55,421 bases of DNA from Pseudoalteromonas sp. S16_S37 (GCF_014694405.1 NZ_JAAUWV010000026.1:1-55421), one strand, 5' to 3'. Shown: positions 17,392-27,220, counted from the first letter of the stretch. Numbers and translations are program-made. Notes: generated by a model from the sequence alone, not told the origin.

Positions 17392-20300
17392 TTACTGAAC
17401 CACAAAGTCCAGTTCGATTTCCCACTTGCCGATCCCTTCAAACACATCACCTAGCGTGTTGGCGAGTGCAATTTTGTGATTGCGCGCTGGCACAAGAATA
17501 TCGTGTGGATTATCAGCGCTAATAACACTGTAGTGTTTTTGACTTTGACCATCTTTGGTGGCGCGGATCACTTGGATCATATCAACCGCAGGATGGGTTT
17601 CGAGCACTTGTGCAATAGCAGCTAAATAAATAGTGCGCTCTAAAGGTTTATCAAGCTTATTCCAAGGTGTAAGCGCATCAACAACTAGTTCATTTAGCTC
17701 AATCACGGTACTTTGGATATCATACAGTGGGTCAATCTTAACAATCAGCTCAAGCTGTACTTCGACATAGTTTGGGTCGTCTACTTCTACCGTTAGATTG
17801 GGCACTGACAGCGCATTAACCTGCTCGCGAATTTGTCGTTTAAGATAACGAGGGACTTTAGGTTGCAGCACAGACAGATCATGATTAAGCGGTACCACAA
17901 CCAGACTTATACCCGGTTCGGTGACCACAGGGCGCACCGAATGTAACTGCGGGAAAGCTTGTAATACAAAGTGTTCGTAATCCCACGCACTGAGCAGGCG
18001 TTGGCGGTGGTTTAGCCGTTCGCTAATGCGACGGTCAAACTGCTCGGTGGTTTCGAGCACTTTGGCACCAAATGACGCAAATGGCTGCACAACTTTATCC
18101 ACTTTAGGGTTAGGTATAACCAACTTGCTAATAGACTCTTTGGGCAACGGCTGCTCAAAATGAGCAGGCGCATTATCTTGACTCGTTAAGGTGACCTTAA
18201 CCCCTTGTGTAAAGATCCCTTTAAGCTTGGAGTACACAGGGTAAGTGTAGTCAAAGCTATCAAGCGTCTCGTTTCTGGCGTGATCAATCTTGGCCCGCAA
18301 CCAAAGCTTACCATCGTGGTTAAACGAGCCACTTTGCGTAAGCTCAGGCAAGTAAAACACCACAAGACCAGAATCAAGCAAGTCGTAGGTGCTGTCGCTG
18401 AGAATACGCCCTTCTCCCACTTGCCCTTGGGATTCTTCACGTTTGAAGCGATGCCACAGACCACCATTGTAGTACTCCCAAACAAACACAGGATTATTTC
18501 CCATGTTATAGCCATCTACAGGGTCAATCTGATAGTACAGACGTACTTGGCCTGGAGTAACCACTTGATTGATCGCCATGTAAAGATATCCAAACTCTTC
18601 CATTTTAGGTAGCAAAGACAATAAACTCTGCTGGGTGAACCGCTCAGTTGGACGACCAACCGGGGCTATATGCTCAACAAAAATGGGGTTACCAACCATC
18701 ATAGCGGGCGATACCACGCTTTCACTTTGATAGTGCACACGTAAACTCTCTAATGTTGGCGTATAAGGTTGGTTAACCAATACAGGGCTGTTTGACGTGG
18801 CATTTTTATAAGCAAAATATTCAATGACTTTGGTGTAATCTTTATGGGCAAAATCTTGTGTTGATAGCTCAAATGTATACCACTTGGGCCACTTAGTTGC
18901 GGTAGCTTCATCAACGGGCAACTGTTGAAAATCACGCAGCGCATTATTATCGTTTTGCAAAAATGTCAGGGTATTGCTGGCTATGTTGTTGTGCGGCAAA
19001 GGCAACGTACCGTCACTGTCGTTATAAAATAAGGCAACATTGCTTTGCATATTACCCGTGGCATCTGAGCGTGAGATATTAACGGTGCTGTCTGGCCAAA
19101 CTAAGCAATTACAGTCACTTGCAAATAGCTTTTCGGGGCTCAATACAATGCCATCGCACAATTCCTCGTTTGCACACACGGCGCTTTTATCAAAATACCC
19201 AGCATCTAAGCCATTTTGCTCACTGAAGTAATAACTATAAGCACGATAATAAGTATCAAAACTCTGAGGCCTGTCGAGCCAAGCAAACTCCACACTGGCA
19301 CTGACAATATTTTTTGTCACCAGCTCAGGGTGGGTAAAATGCACTTTTGTCGCAAGCCTAGGTGACAATCCAAATGGCTCAAACGGTTTACTGGTATCTA
19401 AATCCACTTCACCATTGTTGGCAATCAGTCCATCTAGCCCTGATACTTGTGTGGTTAAGCTCACCTGCGTGACGGTAAATGTATTCATGCGCGCATAAAC
19501 ACTCGAGTCGTCACCATATAGCAGATGGTAATGCTCACTTTTAAGCACTAAAGCGATAAATGGCAACGCATTGTCTGCACCAATTGGTGCAGTTGCAAGT
19601 GCCGTGATGGCAGGAAACAACGCATCAAAGCTAAGCGAAAGCTTGTGATCTACAACATTGATATGGGCAAGGTTAACTAAACTGAGCCCTTCGCTGGTGG
19701 TGATGTAAAAATCAAACCACGACAACCAATTCAGCAGCTCGGTTTGGTCACCAAAATCGAGAATGACTGTTCGTGTGCCGCCACTGAGAAACAGATCCTG
19801 CGAGGCAATTTTAAAGCCAATTTCTATATTGGCGTCTTGCCCTTCAAGCGCCTGACCAAAGGTAGGCTGGCTTTGTTCAAGTAGTACGCCTTGCGCAGAG
19901 TCCAGTAAAACTTGATGTTTAATATCGACCAACTGGCTCGATTTAATTTTATTTACCGTTGCCACATAATCGACTTGTGCTTGGTTGATGGTAACCACTT
20001 CCTCGGTGCTATAAACCAGTGGTTTACCATCGGCGTCCTTACCACCATCAAACTCAGTGCCCACAGGCAAAGTTAATGCGTCAGTATCGTTTAAAGATAC
20101 TACTAAATGGGCACTGTCTGGCGTTGCTGGCAAGGGCTCAAAGCGTAAAACATGCGCGTAAAAATGTGCTAAATGACGCGATACAAATTGATTAAATTGT
20201 TTATTACTATGGGTGAGTAAATCAATAAAGGTAAGCAACATTGCCATATCAGGGCGCGCCGCTAACGCTTTAATGTGCTCGTCTGCCTCTCCTTGCTCAA

Positions 20301-20571
20301 CGAGTTTGGCAAGACCCGCCAGTTTTTCAGGTTCTGGCAATAAGGCTTCCCAAGAACCATTGGCCGTTAATAGGCGCTCGTCAATGTAGTTAACCTGCTT
20401 TGCCAATGTAGATAAATACGTAAGCCAAGCCTCTACCGTACGCGGTTCGATATTAAAAAATGAGCGCGACAGCGCCTTTACCTGTCGTCCAAGTTGACTA
20501 CGCCCCACTTCACTTGGATTGACGGCAGTAAGCGCCGCCAAGGTGGTTGTGTTGTTAGACTTCACAGTCAT
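17392..20571 (-). CDS. Baseplate J-like wedge protein (Afp11-like)
   Basis: A 1059-residue structural protein of the baseplate wedge. The N-terminus (FFNIEPRTVEAWLTYLSTLAKQVNYID) and a domain starting VVSLND (about 175-200) resemble Afp11/Pvc11. The C-terminal 250 residues carry the baseplate J block: a region around HRQRLLSAWDYEHFVLQAFP, then SLVVVPL, VEVQLELIVKIDP and a final beta segment. It follows the gp25-like gene by about 90 bases and precedes the Afp12-like gene. No signal peptide or membrane helix is seen. The AAGG site seven bases upstream supports the start. Confidence 0.88.
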   Translation of the reverse strand: MTVKSNNTTTLAALTAVNPSEVGRSQLGRQVKALSRSFFNIEPRTVEAWLTYLSTLAKQVNYIDERLLTANGSWEALLPEPEKLAGLAKLVEQGEADEHIKALAARPDMAMLLTFIDLLTHSNKQFNQFVSRHLAHFYAHVLRFEPLPATPDSAHLVVSLNDTDALTLPVGTEFDGGKDADGKPLVYSTEEVVTINQAQVDYVATVNKIKSSQLVDIKHQVLLDSAQGVLLEQSQPTFGQALEGQDANIEIGFKIASQDLFLSGGTRTVILDFGDQTELLNWLSWFDFYITTSEGLSLVNLAHINVVDHKLSLSFDALFPAITALATAPIGADNALPFIALVLKSEHYHLLYGDDSSVYARMNTFTVTQVSLTTQVSGLDGLIANNGEVDLDTSKPFEPFGLSPRLATKVHFTHPELVTKNIVSASVEFAWLDRPQSFDTYYRAYSYYFSEQNGLDAGYFDKSAVCANEELCDGIVLSPEKLFASDCNCLVWPDSTVNISRSDATGNMQSNVALFYNDSDGTLPLPHNNIASNTLTFLQNDNNALRDFQQLPVDEATATKWPKWYTFELSTQDFAHKDYTKVIEYFAYKNATSNSPVLVNQPYTPTLESLRVHYQSESVVSPAMMVGNPIFVEHIAPVGRPTERFTQQSLLSLLPKMEEFGYLYMAINQVVTPGQVRLYYQIDPVDGYNMGNNPVFVWEYYNGGLWHRFKREESQGQVGEGRILSDSTYDLLDSGLVVFYLPELTQSGSFNHDGKLWLRAKIDHARNETLDSFDYTYPVYSKLKGIFTQGVKVTLTSQDNAPAHFEQPLPKESISKLVIPNPKVDKVVQPFASFGAKVLETTEQFDRRISERLNHRQRLLSAWDYEHFVLQAFPQLHSVRPVVTEPGISLVVVPLNHDLSVLQPKVPRYLKRQIREQVNALSVPNLTVEVDDPNYVEVQLELIVKIDPLYDIQSTVIELNELVVDALTPWNKLDKPLERTIYLAAIAQVLETHPAVDMIQVIRATKDGQSQKHYSVISADNPHDILVPARNHKIALANTLGDVFEGIGKWEIELDFVVQ

Positions 20572-20660
20572 GATAATACCTTGATCAATAAAAGGTTTGA
20601 ATTGAGCAAAACGAGTTGTTAATTGCTCTCAAAGTGCGAATAAGTTGTTTGTGGCAAGCG

Positions 20661-21065
20661 TTAAACCGATTGCTCGGTCAAATAGAATGGGAAAACCATG
20701 TTGCTACGGCTGTTGGTTTGTCGAATTAAATAATTAAGTTGGATCAACAGCACGCCGTCATACAGTTCACTGCTATCAAAGTCGATAGACTCCAAAATGA
20801 TACGCGGTTCATGATTGAGTAATACTGTGGCTATTTCCTGCCTAAGCTGCGCCAAACTTTGTTCATTGGCATCGGCAAATGAGTAACTGGCAAGGCCTGA
20901 ACCCATCTCGGGCCAAAGCGGTCGCTCCCCCACCAAGGTATTTAAGGTTAAGTGAATAGCCTGCTTTAACAACGTTTCACCGCTATCCATCACAGGCCCA
21001 CTACTGGCACTTCGAAAGCGTACGGGGAAGCCCCAGCCAGTGCCTAAAAATGCTTGTTCTAACAT
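20661..21065 (-). CDS. gp25-like baseplate wedge protein (Afp9-like)
   Basis: Small wedge protein of 134 residues that in T4 phage and Afp joins the baseplate to the first sheath ring. The fold is lysozyme-like without activity. Visible marks are GTGWGFPVRF at the N-terminus, a GERPLWPEMGSGL block, and a C-terminal NHEPRIILESIDFD strand followed by a long beta hairpin. The start MLEQAF at 21065 follows AAGGAG at five bases; an in-frame ATG eight codons upstream is less likely. The gene is 30 bases downstream of the spike gene. Confidence 0.9.
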   Translation of the reverse strand: MLEQAFLGTGWGFPVRFRSASSGPVMDSGETLLKQAIHLTLNTLVGERPLWPEMGSGLASYSFADANEQSLAQLRQEIATVLLNHEPRIILESIDFDSSELYDGVLLIQLNYLIRQTNSRSNMVFPFYLTEQSV

Positions 21066-21095
21066 AGTTGCTCCTTGTTTTGGCCTCAATGGAGG

Positions 21096-22745
21096 CTATT
21101 TCACATCGACTCCTTTACCTTCAAGGGTGATGCTGTCTGAGGTTTTAACATTAATAGGTTTCTTGGCTTTTAAAGTGAGCTTATCGGCAGTTTCGATGAA
21201 CATTGATTTGCCCGCCACCAACGTAGTCATGTCTTTTTGGATCACTTTGAAACCATTCTTTCCATCAAAAGAGACTTTGTGTTCAGCACCTACTTGCAAC
21301 TTTAATTCACACTTTTCGAGTTCTTTATTGAGAGTAAATTGCAACGCAAGCATTTTTTCGTTTTTGCTATCAATATTGAAGAACAAACCTCGTTGCTCTT
21401 TGTTATCGTCATACTTAAAAGGTGGTTCCGCTTTGGGGTTGTGACACGCACCGAGAATAACTGGGTGTCGACTATCTCCACCAATAAAGCCGATAATAAC
21501 TTCATGTCCTTGACTCGGTGGTAGGAACAAACCTTCTTTAACACCAGCAAAAGGGCTGACCAGACGTGCCCAAACCTTTTTATTACCACTTACACTAGGA
21601 AGTAAAATGGGAATACGGTGCAGTTTATGTTCATCTTCCTCAATTTTAGCTACTTTCCCAATCAGCATTGGCGTGTAGGGTGTGTTAGCGTATTGTGAGT
21701 AAAGACTTAACGTCAGCGGTACACCAAACATAAAGTCACAAAACCAGCCATCGTTAGATAAATGATGCTGCATTTCGCCCACCACATAATCGCCCGCATA
21801 TTGCTTGCCAACACCCGAGAGCGTTAATGCATCCAAAAGTTTGACGTTCACAGGGGCTTTAGTGGCTGACATGTCCACTCGCACATATCCTTGGTACATA
21901 TCGAGCATACGATAATATTGCTCAGCACTGGCTTTAGCTGCGAGCTCTAACTTATCTATTGGTGCTTGTGCTAAGCGCAAAGTGTCAGGAATCGCAAGGG
22001 CCGTATCGGCATCAGCATGGCTTTTAAATTTGGCCGCTGGCGCGACAGGATCGGCATTATCATTGAGTTTTTGCTCTTTGATGTCCCAACCACTGTATTG
22101 CAGCTTTTTCAAGTGTGAACTCACATCACACTGCAACTCAAAGTCTACGCAACCATCCATCGCGACATTAAACTCATAGGCCGTTGGCGTGTGTTTGGCT
22201 AAATCCACCACCTGATTTTTGCCATCATTAAAAAAAGCAAAGCCATTGCACAACACACGGCGCATAAATACCGACCAGGGCTGCTCATCCACCACCAAAA
22301 ATTGTTGGTGTTCAATTTGGCTCGTCGCAATGGTCCCCGCCGCCGCACCGTAGGTTTTCAATAGATCACTGAGTATGTCGCCATCTTTGGTCTTTTCGTC
22401 ATACAGCTTGCTCATGGCATTTTGACAAAGTTTGATGGCATCGGCTCTGGCCTCAATGCGCAAATATGGCTGGCACTCATAACCTATACTTTGCGCGGTA
22501 ATAATGCCGCTATAAATGAGTGTCTGTTCACCATCACCAAAGCCCGCTTTGACCTCAATGGCTTTGCCCATTTTAAATAAGTCTTCATCTGCTTTGGTGA
22601 AAGTTTCTTCGGCCATGTCGCCATCTTCAATCAGCAAACACAGTTGTGAAATTTGGTTCACGCCATTTTTCACCCGCACTTCACGTACCGCAACTTTGTC
22701 GCTAACCGTGTTGCCTGCCACAGTAATGGTATATCGCAAGTCCAT
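21096..22745 (-). CDS. VgrG-like central spike protein (Afp8-like)
   Basis: A 549-residue fusion of a gp27-like hub and a gp5-like OB-fold with a C-terminal beta-prism, as in VgrG and Afp8/Pvc8. The N-terminus (YTITVAGNTVSDKVAVREVRV) and the GD/late-control domain cover about residues 1-340. The OB-fold follows (VAKIEEDEHKLHRIPILLPS, then WARLVSPFAG and GHEVIIGFIGGDSRHPVILGA), and from about 470 short repeats such as VIQKDMTTLV form the spike needle. It starts one base after the LysM-type gene ends, so the two are translationally coupled. The C-terminus is short and shows no extra effector domain. A PAAR-like tip protein would sit on its end. Confidence 0.92.
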   Translation of the reverse strand: MDLRYTITVAGNTVSDKVAVREVRVKNGVNQISQLCLLIEDGDMAEETFTKADEDLFKMGKAIEVKAGFGDGEQTLIYSGIITAQSIGYECQPYLRIEARADAIKLCQNAMSKLYDEKTKDGDILSDLLKTYGAAAGTIATSQIEHQQFLVVDEQPWSVFMRRVLCNGFAFFNDGKNQVVDLAKHTPTAYEFNVAMDGCVDFELQCDVSSHLKKLQYSGWDIKEQKLNDNADPVAPAAKFKSHADADTALAIPDTLRLAQAPIDKLELAAKASAEQYYRMLDMYQGYVRVDMSATKAPVNVKLLDALTLSGVGKQYAGDYVVGEMQHHLSNDGWFCDFMFGVPLTLSLYSQYANTPYTPMLIGKVAKIEEDEHKLHRIPILLPSVSGNKKVWARLVSPFAGVKEGLFLPPSQGHEVIIGFIGGDSRHPVILGACHNPKAEPPFKYDDNKEQRGLFFNIDSKNEKMLALQFTLNKELEKCELKLQVGAEHKVSFDGKNGFKVIQKDMTTLVAGKSMFIETADKLTLKAKKPINVKTSDSITLEGKGVDVK

Positions 22746-22746
22746 G

Positions 22747-23481
22747 TTAACGCTCCAACGGTGGATAAAGGATAGACGCCCCCACTTCAGCGCTGCGAAT
22801 AGACGCTAATCGATTGGCCTTAGCCACTTGATGTACAAACTGTTGATCACCGTAAATTTTGGCACTTTGTATCAAGACAGAGTCGCCCGCTTTATGTTGG
22901 ATAACATGGGTAAGATCTGGGGAGCTTTTACCTGACTTCAGTTTCATTTCTTTTTCAGGCAAACATTCCACTACACAACAATGAACTTTGGCTTTTAAAC
23001 GGCGTCCTTTGTTATCAACTAATTCGGTTTCAACTGAGGTACTACAGATCATGCCACTGAAACTCATATTTGGCCCATCATTGAGTGTCATGTTTAAGGG
23101 CAGAATAGTGACATATGCTGGCTCATGGGTTTCGCTTTGTACAGCGGTTCCGTATTCCAGTAGCGTTTGTATGGTATTTTCTGTTTCAATCTCCCCCAGC
23201 AATTTAGCCGTAAAAGAAGCAGGGTCTTCGATCACCGTATCATCCAAAATAAAAGTAATCGTCAGTTGCGAAGGTGAAGATTTTTGGTATCGAGTTGCAC
23301 CACTTTCAGCCCCTATCGCTCGCGATTTTACAATGTCATTGCGATATGTGGTGTGTAAGGTTTTTGTATCATACGGAAGTGTTAATTTTTTTAGCTGATT
23401 ACCAGCACCGCGCGCTCTTTTGCTATAAAAGGTGACATCGCACAGTGGCACCCCCGCAGAGTTTAAGCCAATTCCTAACAT
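22747..23481 (-). CDS. LysM-type hub protein (Afp7-like)
   Basis: A 244-residue protein that in eCIS clusters lies just before the spike gene and joins tube and baseplate, like phage gp53/LysM proteins. The N-terminal 170 residues look beta-rich. The C-terminal 50-60 residues resemble a LysM module (VIQHKAGDSVLIQSAKIYGD, then QVAKANRLASIRSAEVGASI and a final LYPP), matching the family pattern of G-D-sL-...-A..N.l......G..l.iP. It starts two bases after the small Afp6-like gene. In this context the LysM motif serves in assembly rather than wall binding. Confidence 0.85.
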   Translation of the reverse strand: MLGIGLNSAGVPLCDVTFYSKRARGAGNQLKKLTLPYDTKTLHTTYRNDIVKSRAIGAESGATRYQKSSPSQLTITFILDDTVIEDPASFTAKLLGEIETENTIQTLLEYGTAVQSETHEPAYVTILPLNMTLNDGPNMSFSGMICSTSVETELVDNKGRRLKAKVHCCVVECLPEKEMKLKSGKSSPDLTHVIQHKAGDSVLIQSAKIYGDQQFVHQVAKANRLASIRSAEVGASILYPPLER

Positions 23482-23483
23482 GT

Positions 23484-23672
23484 CTATGGCCTTCTTTGTT
23501 TCGTAAATTGCTGAAATTGTTTGTCAACGTAGCGCTTTAAAGACTGTTCTAATTGTTCTATTGCACTATCACGTGTACAGGGCTGTTGCTGAGCATTTTT
23601 CCCTTGCGGTTCATTTTCAGGCTGTTCAGACAATTTAGCCTTAACTCTGATAGCATCACATTGAATTTCCAC
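23484..23672 (-). CDS. Small Afp6-like protein (DUF5908 type)
   Basis: A 62-residue protein with a GTG start after a GGGGG ribosome site. It has a short beta N-terminus (MEIQCDAIRVKAKL), a polar linker, and a C-terminal amphipathic helix (AIEQLEQSLKRYVDKQFQQF). Size, shape and position between the second tube gene and the LysM-type gene match Afp6 and the DUF5908 family, which is nearly always encoded here in eCIS clusters. Its exact role is not known to me. Confidence 0.75.
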   Translation of the reverse strand: MEIQCDAIRVKAKLSEQPENEPQGKNAQQQPCTRDSAIEQLEQSLKRYVDKQFQQFTKQRRP

Positions 23673-23696
23673 TTTGTTTTACCCCCGTAATGAGAA

Positions 23697-24152
23697 TTAA
23701 GTAAAAGGAATGGGCACCGTTACCAAGCTTTGGTAGCTGAAACTAATCGATTCAATCAGTACATCATTGCGAGTTGCATCTAGGCTATCCCATTCCCAAC
23801 TTTCCATAAACGCGCGGGTAACAAGCCAAGCTTTAGTAGGTAAATTGTTATCGTTTAAAAGCGTGATCAAAATATCGTTGCGCACTGCAAACTGATTCCA
23901 CTGCGGTAAACTGATAAAGTTGGTTAACTCCAAAGTGCTGCCCGTGCGTAAAACGCCGCGTTTGAAAGTCAAAGTTCTAGCTTGCCGCTCACTTTTAACT
24001 GAAACGCGGTTACCTTCGTAATCCAGTGAACGGCTGACTTTAAGACCACTGATCTCTTTAAAGAAAATATCTATTGGGTTGGGTATTGCCGCAGAGGTGA
24101 TCAATGCCGCAAAGCGAAACCCCACCATAGGTGTAGTAAGTTCTTGAATCAT
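23697..24152 (-). CDS. Second tail-tube protein (Afp5-like)
   Basis: A 151-residue tube protein of the T4 gp19/Hcp type. The start MIQELTTPMVGFRF at 24152 is preferred over an upstream in-frame ATG because tube proteins begin this way and the longer version overruns into untranslated sequence. Family marks are FKEISGLKVSRSLDY, a TFKRGVL segment, NDILITLLND, and the terminal ISFSYQSL strand. It is usually an adaptor between spike and main tube. It lies 49 bases downstream of the main tube gene. Confidence 0.88.
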   Translation of the reverse strand: MIQELTTPMVGFRFAALITSAAIPNPIDIFFKEISGLKVSRSLDYEGNRVSVKSERQARTLTFKRGVLRTGSTLELTNFISLPQWNQFAVRNDILITLLNDNNLPTKAWLVTRAFMESWEWDSLDATRNDVLIESISFSYQSLVTVPIPFT

Positions 24153-24201
24153 AATAATGTCCAAAAAGGGCACTGCTGTGCCCAAGACAAGGAGAATAAA
24201 A

Positions 24202-24648
24202 TTAGTGGAATTCGATCTTAATGTCGTCTGCCATCATTTCTAACGATTCAACACTGGCTTCGTTTGAACCACCATTGATACTTGGCGCAGTAAGCTTTTT
24301 AGGAAAAGCATTGATCACCTTCCAAGTCACCAATGGCTGCGAGCGATCTTCGTTGGTCAGTGAAATTGTGATGTCTTTTTTATCAACCAAGTTTAGGCTG
24401 ATAGATGAGATCCAGTCATAGAACTGGCTCTTTTGACGCACAAGACCACGTTTGAGGGTGATGTTCACATCGGTTGATTGCCCAGGCATGTGTTTTTTGC
24501 CGTAACCATCTTTATAAGTGATGGTTTCAACGCCGATGTCTAAGCCTGAGACTTCAGAGAACGGAATGCTCTCCGCGCCAAAACTAACGACAAATCTATA
24601 CACTGGGATCGGATATTCTGCTGCGATATCTGCTGCTGTAGTAGCCAT
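24202..24648 (-). CDS. Main tail-tube protein (Afp1-like)
   Basis: The 148-residue inner tube subunit. The start MATTAADI at 24648 follows GGAG and fits the family; a longer frame upstream lacks support. Marks are YRFVVSFG, FSEVSGLDIGVETITYKDG, the ITLKRGLVRQKSQFYDWI segment, and the C-terminal VESLEMMADDIKIEF strand. The gene follows the sheath gene by 134 bases. It should polymerise into hexameric rings that enclose cargo. Confidence 0.93.
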   Translation of the reverse strand: MATTAADIAAEYPIPVYRFVVSFGAESIPFSEVSGLDIGVETITYKDGYGKKHMPGQSTDVNITLKRGLVRQKSQFYDWISSISLNLVDKKDITISLTNEDRSQPLVTWKVINAFPKKLTAPSINGGSNEASVESLEMMADDIKIEFH

Positions 24649-24782
24649 AAAAACTCCAAAAATAATAATCTTCGTGCCTAAGCTGCTTAGCAACTTAGGG
24701 ATATAAATAAAATAAGAAAAGACTGGCTAATGACCCAAAGAAACGTATCAACCTGAGCCTTAGCCAATCTTGGTTGGGTTCA

Positions 24783-26534
24783 TTAGCCTTCTAGGCTCTT
24801 ATGTGAGAACGTCAGCACAATAAACTCAGCTGGGCGCACCGCCGCAAGGCCAATTTCGATATTCATGATGCCGTTGTTAATGTCGTCTTCTGTCATGGTC
24901 TGACCAAGGCCCACATTGACGAAAAACGCTTGAGCTGGTGATTCACCAAAGAACGCACCTTGACGCCATAAGTTTTCAAGGTAACTTTCAATCATGGTTT
25001 TAAGCTTTAACCAAGTAAATGGCGTGTTTGGCTCAAATACTGCAAATTGCGTGGCTTTTTGAATCGACTCTTCAACTGTATTGAATAGGCGACGAACCGA
25101 CACATAACGCCACTCATTATCGTTACCAGCCAGTGTACGAGCGCCCCACACTAAAGTGCCTTTACCTACAAAGGTACGAATAGCATTGATTGATTTACCC
25201 GAAGTGGCATCTACGTTGAGGTTTTCTTGTTCTGTGCTGTCTATCGCAAGCGTTGGCGCAAGTACCTGAGATAGTGCTATGTTAGCCGGCGCTTTCCATA
25301 CGCCACGGTCTTTGTCGGTTTTGGCAATCACGCCTGCAATGGCAGGTGAAGGAGGAAGCACAAGGTAATTTTTTGCAAGTACTGCTTTAGCTTGGTTGTA
25401 AAGGCTCGCAGATGAGAAAAGGTAATTAGGATCGCCAAGTAACTTAAGTGGGTAACTTTCAAGTGTCACATCTGCATGCTCAAGTGCCTCAGCAAACTTA
25501 GGGTTTTCATTGGGTTCTAATTTTTTGGTTTCTGCATTAAAAGACACCTCTTTCAAACTTAGCAATTCATAATACTTGTCACCGGCGGCATTTTTGATAT
25601 ACACATCAGACATACTTACGTGGTGAGTTTTTTGTGCCGAATCTTCATAGGTATATGTATTTGCAAGTTTTTGCCAAGTAAGATCTGCTATAGTTGCGGC
25701 TTGATCAAAACCTGCTATCGGTGAATGTAATGTATAAGTACTATCCTTTTCTACCACGGCATTAACGGTTTGCTCAACCATTACCATCACCGCCGCCTCG
25801 TTGTAGCTGCGAGCCATGGTCGTCGTTAAGTATGGATAGTAAGAGGCACCATATTTTAAGCCCTGCGTGACTTTAGCGCGCAAGCGCTCAGAGTCATGGC
25901 TGATGGCTGTTTTTCCATCAGCCGGTTCTTGCATTTGCACATCAACCAGTGCAAAGCGGTCCATACGCTTTTCGGCATGTTTTAATGCTTTATTTTGCAC
26001 CTCATAGTGGCCGACCTCATCTAGACCAATGGCTTCAGGCGATGAAATAAGAGTAACTTCATCGACTTTGTTTAACAGCTCAATACCAGCGCTATAATCC
26101 TCTTTTGACGCCATCGTGCCAGCTGCACCAATTGATACCACATAACATGCACCGCCGCCATTTGCAAAAAAGTGGCTTACTGCTTGGTGAAGGAAAAACT
26201 TTGCCGCTTCTAATTTTGCAGGCTCAGCTTTTTGTGTGATTTTACCATCGGCATCTTTTACTGCCTTAACAGCCTCTACATTAATAATGTCAAACACCTT
26301 AGAGCTTGGCGTTAGTGTAAAACTCTCTTTGTGTGGGCCACCAAAGTTAGCTTCAAACTGAACCATGCTGGTAATACGCACTGGCTTGTTTAAGAAGTTA
26401 GCTGCATCACGGGCTTCATTTAGCTTAGTAGTGTGACCAATAAATGCTGGGATAGCCGTAGCCACTTCAGCAACCGACGGCGGTAGAATTGACTTTTCTC
26501 TAACGTAGACGTCAGGGGTTTTATATTGAGACAT
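24783..26534 (-). CDS. Contractile sheath protein
   Basis: A 583-residue sheath subunit of the phage tail sheath family. The N-terminus (YKTPDVYVREKSILPPSVAEVATAIPAFIGHT) is the usual eCIS sheath start with the inter-subunit linking strand. The C-terminal domain carries RTLAGNDNEWRYVSVRRLFN, the WRQGAFFGESPAQAFFV segment and IEIGLAAVRPAEFIVLTF. Afp and PVC have two or three sheath paralogues; only one is present here, as in the MAC arrays of Pseudoalteromonas luteoviolacea. The start follows AAAGGAAATACT. A long hairpin precedes the gene, which suggests its own expression control. Confidence 0.96.
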   Translation of the reverse strand: MSQYKTPDVYVREKSILPPSVAEVATAIPAFIGHTTKLNEARDAANFLNKPVRITSMVQFEANFGGPHKESFTLTPSSKVFDIINVEAVKAVKDADGKITQKAEPAKLEAAKFFLHQAVSHFFANGGGACYVVSIGAAGTMASKEDYSAGIELLNKVDEVTLISSPEAIGLDEVGHYEVQNKALKHAEKRMDRFALVDVQMQEPADGKTAISHDSERLRAKVTQGLKYGASYYPYLTTTMARSYNEAAVMVMVEQTVNAVVEKDSTYTLHSPIAGFDQAATIADLTWQKLANTYTYEDSAQKTHHVSMSDVYIKNAAGDKYYELLSLKEVSFNAETKKLEPNENPKFAEALEHADVTLESYPLKLLGDPNYLFSSASLYNQAKAVLAKNYLVLPPSPAIAGVIAKTDKDRGVWKAPANIALSQVLAPTLAIDSTEQENLNVDATSGKSINAIRTFVGKGTLVWGARTLAGNDNEWRYVSVRRLFNTVEESIQKATQFAVFEPNTPFTWLKLKTMIESYLENLWRQGAFFGESPAQAFFVNVGLGQTMTEDDINNGIMNIEIGLAAVRPAEFIVLTFSHKSLEG

Positions 26535-26595
26535 AGTATTTCCTTTAGTTAATAGAACGCATTCTTAAATGCCAAATTGGCAAGAATAATGGGAT

Positions 26596-26675
26596 GAGTG
26601 CCAAGCAAGTCTTTAGTTAAGGCCTACCCACCAATAAAAAATGGATAAACAGTTGGCGGGCCTTGCTTGGCACTC
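26596..26675. promoter_or_regulatory. Long imperfect hairpin in the leader of the sheath gene
   Basis: GAGTGCCAAGCAAG (26596-26609) and CTTGCTTGGCACTC (26662-26675) are perfect inverted repeats. A nested pair, CCCACCAA (26627-26634) and TTGGCGGG (26653-26660), lies inside. The structure begins 61 bases upstream of the sheath start on the coding strand and has no T-tract there, so it is not a simple terminator. A mRNA-stabilising leader, attenuator or protein-binding site could explain it. A further small hairpin (about 26711-26730) lies nearer the holin. I see no gene in this 288-base gap. Confidence 0.55.
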
Positions 26676-26821
26676 AAAAGACTGTGTGGGTTGCCCCACG
26701 GCTCCGCCTCATCAGTCACAACTGATGATGAATTTTTTAACTTGTGCTAAGAAGACGATGAAATATAAGAAGTGTGAAAATAAAGTTTGAGTAATTTAAA
26801 ACTGAGGTACGTTTAAGCGTT

Positions 26822-27220
26822 TTAACGCGCTACACCTTGTAGTTTTTCAACGGTGCGTAACCCTGCCAGCCCCAGCATGGCTAAAGTTAGCTCCATCATG
26901 GCATCAAGTGGTAATTGCGGCGTCCCAACTTGTGGCCACAACCACTGCAAAATAGGGTTCACTACAAAGGCAAACAAAAACCCCAAGCCACATACCCACA
27001 TTAAAAATGGCCGCGCACCAGCAACCCATAAACTGCGATGAGAAGCTTGTACTTGATTGATTTTGCTTTGCACAAGATTGGGTTGCTGTGCCACCCGCTG
27101 CTTGAGTATTTCCAAATTCAATGCTTCTTCATCACTGGTAAATAACTCGTCGAGCAAAGAACCTATAGCAGCGACAGGTGCCTGTGCGTTTGACGTAAAT
27201 AACGCTGACAATAATCCCAT
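26822..27220 (-). CDS. Holin of the three-helix phage/GTA type
   Basis: The product has 132 residues from the better-spaced ATG at 27220 (AGGAG six bases upstream). It has a short N-terminal helix, a soluble Gln-rich coiled coil (about 25-65), and two strong membrane segments after the conserved W.AGARPFLMWVCGLGF motif (FLFAFVVNPILQWLW and LDAMMELTLAMLGLAGL). This motif is typical of 3TM holins. A holin lets lysozyme reach the wall; MAC-type particles are set free by lysis. The lysozyme of this cluster is 17 kb away at its other end, so the lysis genes are split. The gene precedes the sheath gene on the same strand. Confidence 0.85.
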   Translation of the reverse strand: MGLLSALFTSNAQAPVAAIGSLLDELFTSDEEALNLEILKQRVAQQPNLVQSKINQVQASHRSLWVAGARPFLMWVCGLGFLFAFVVNPILQWLWPQVGTPQLPLDAMMELTLAMLGLAGLRTVEKLQGVAR

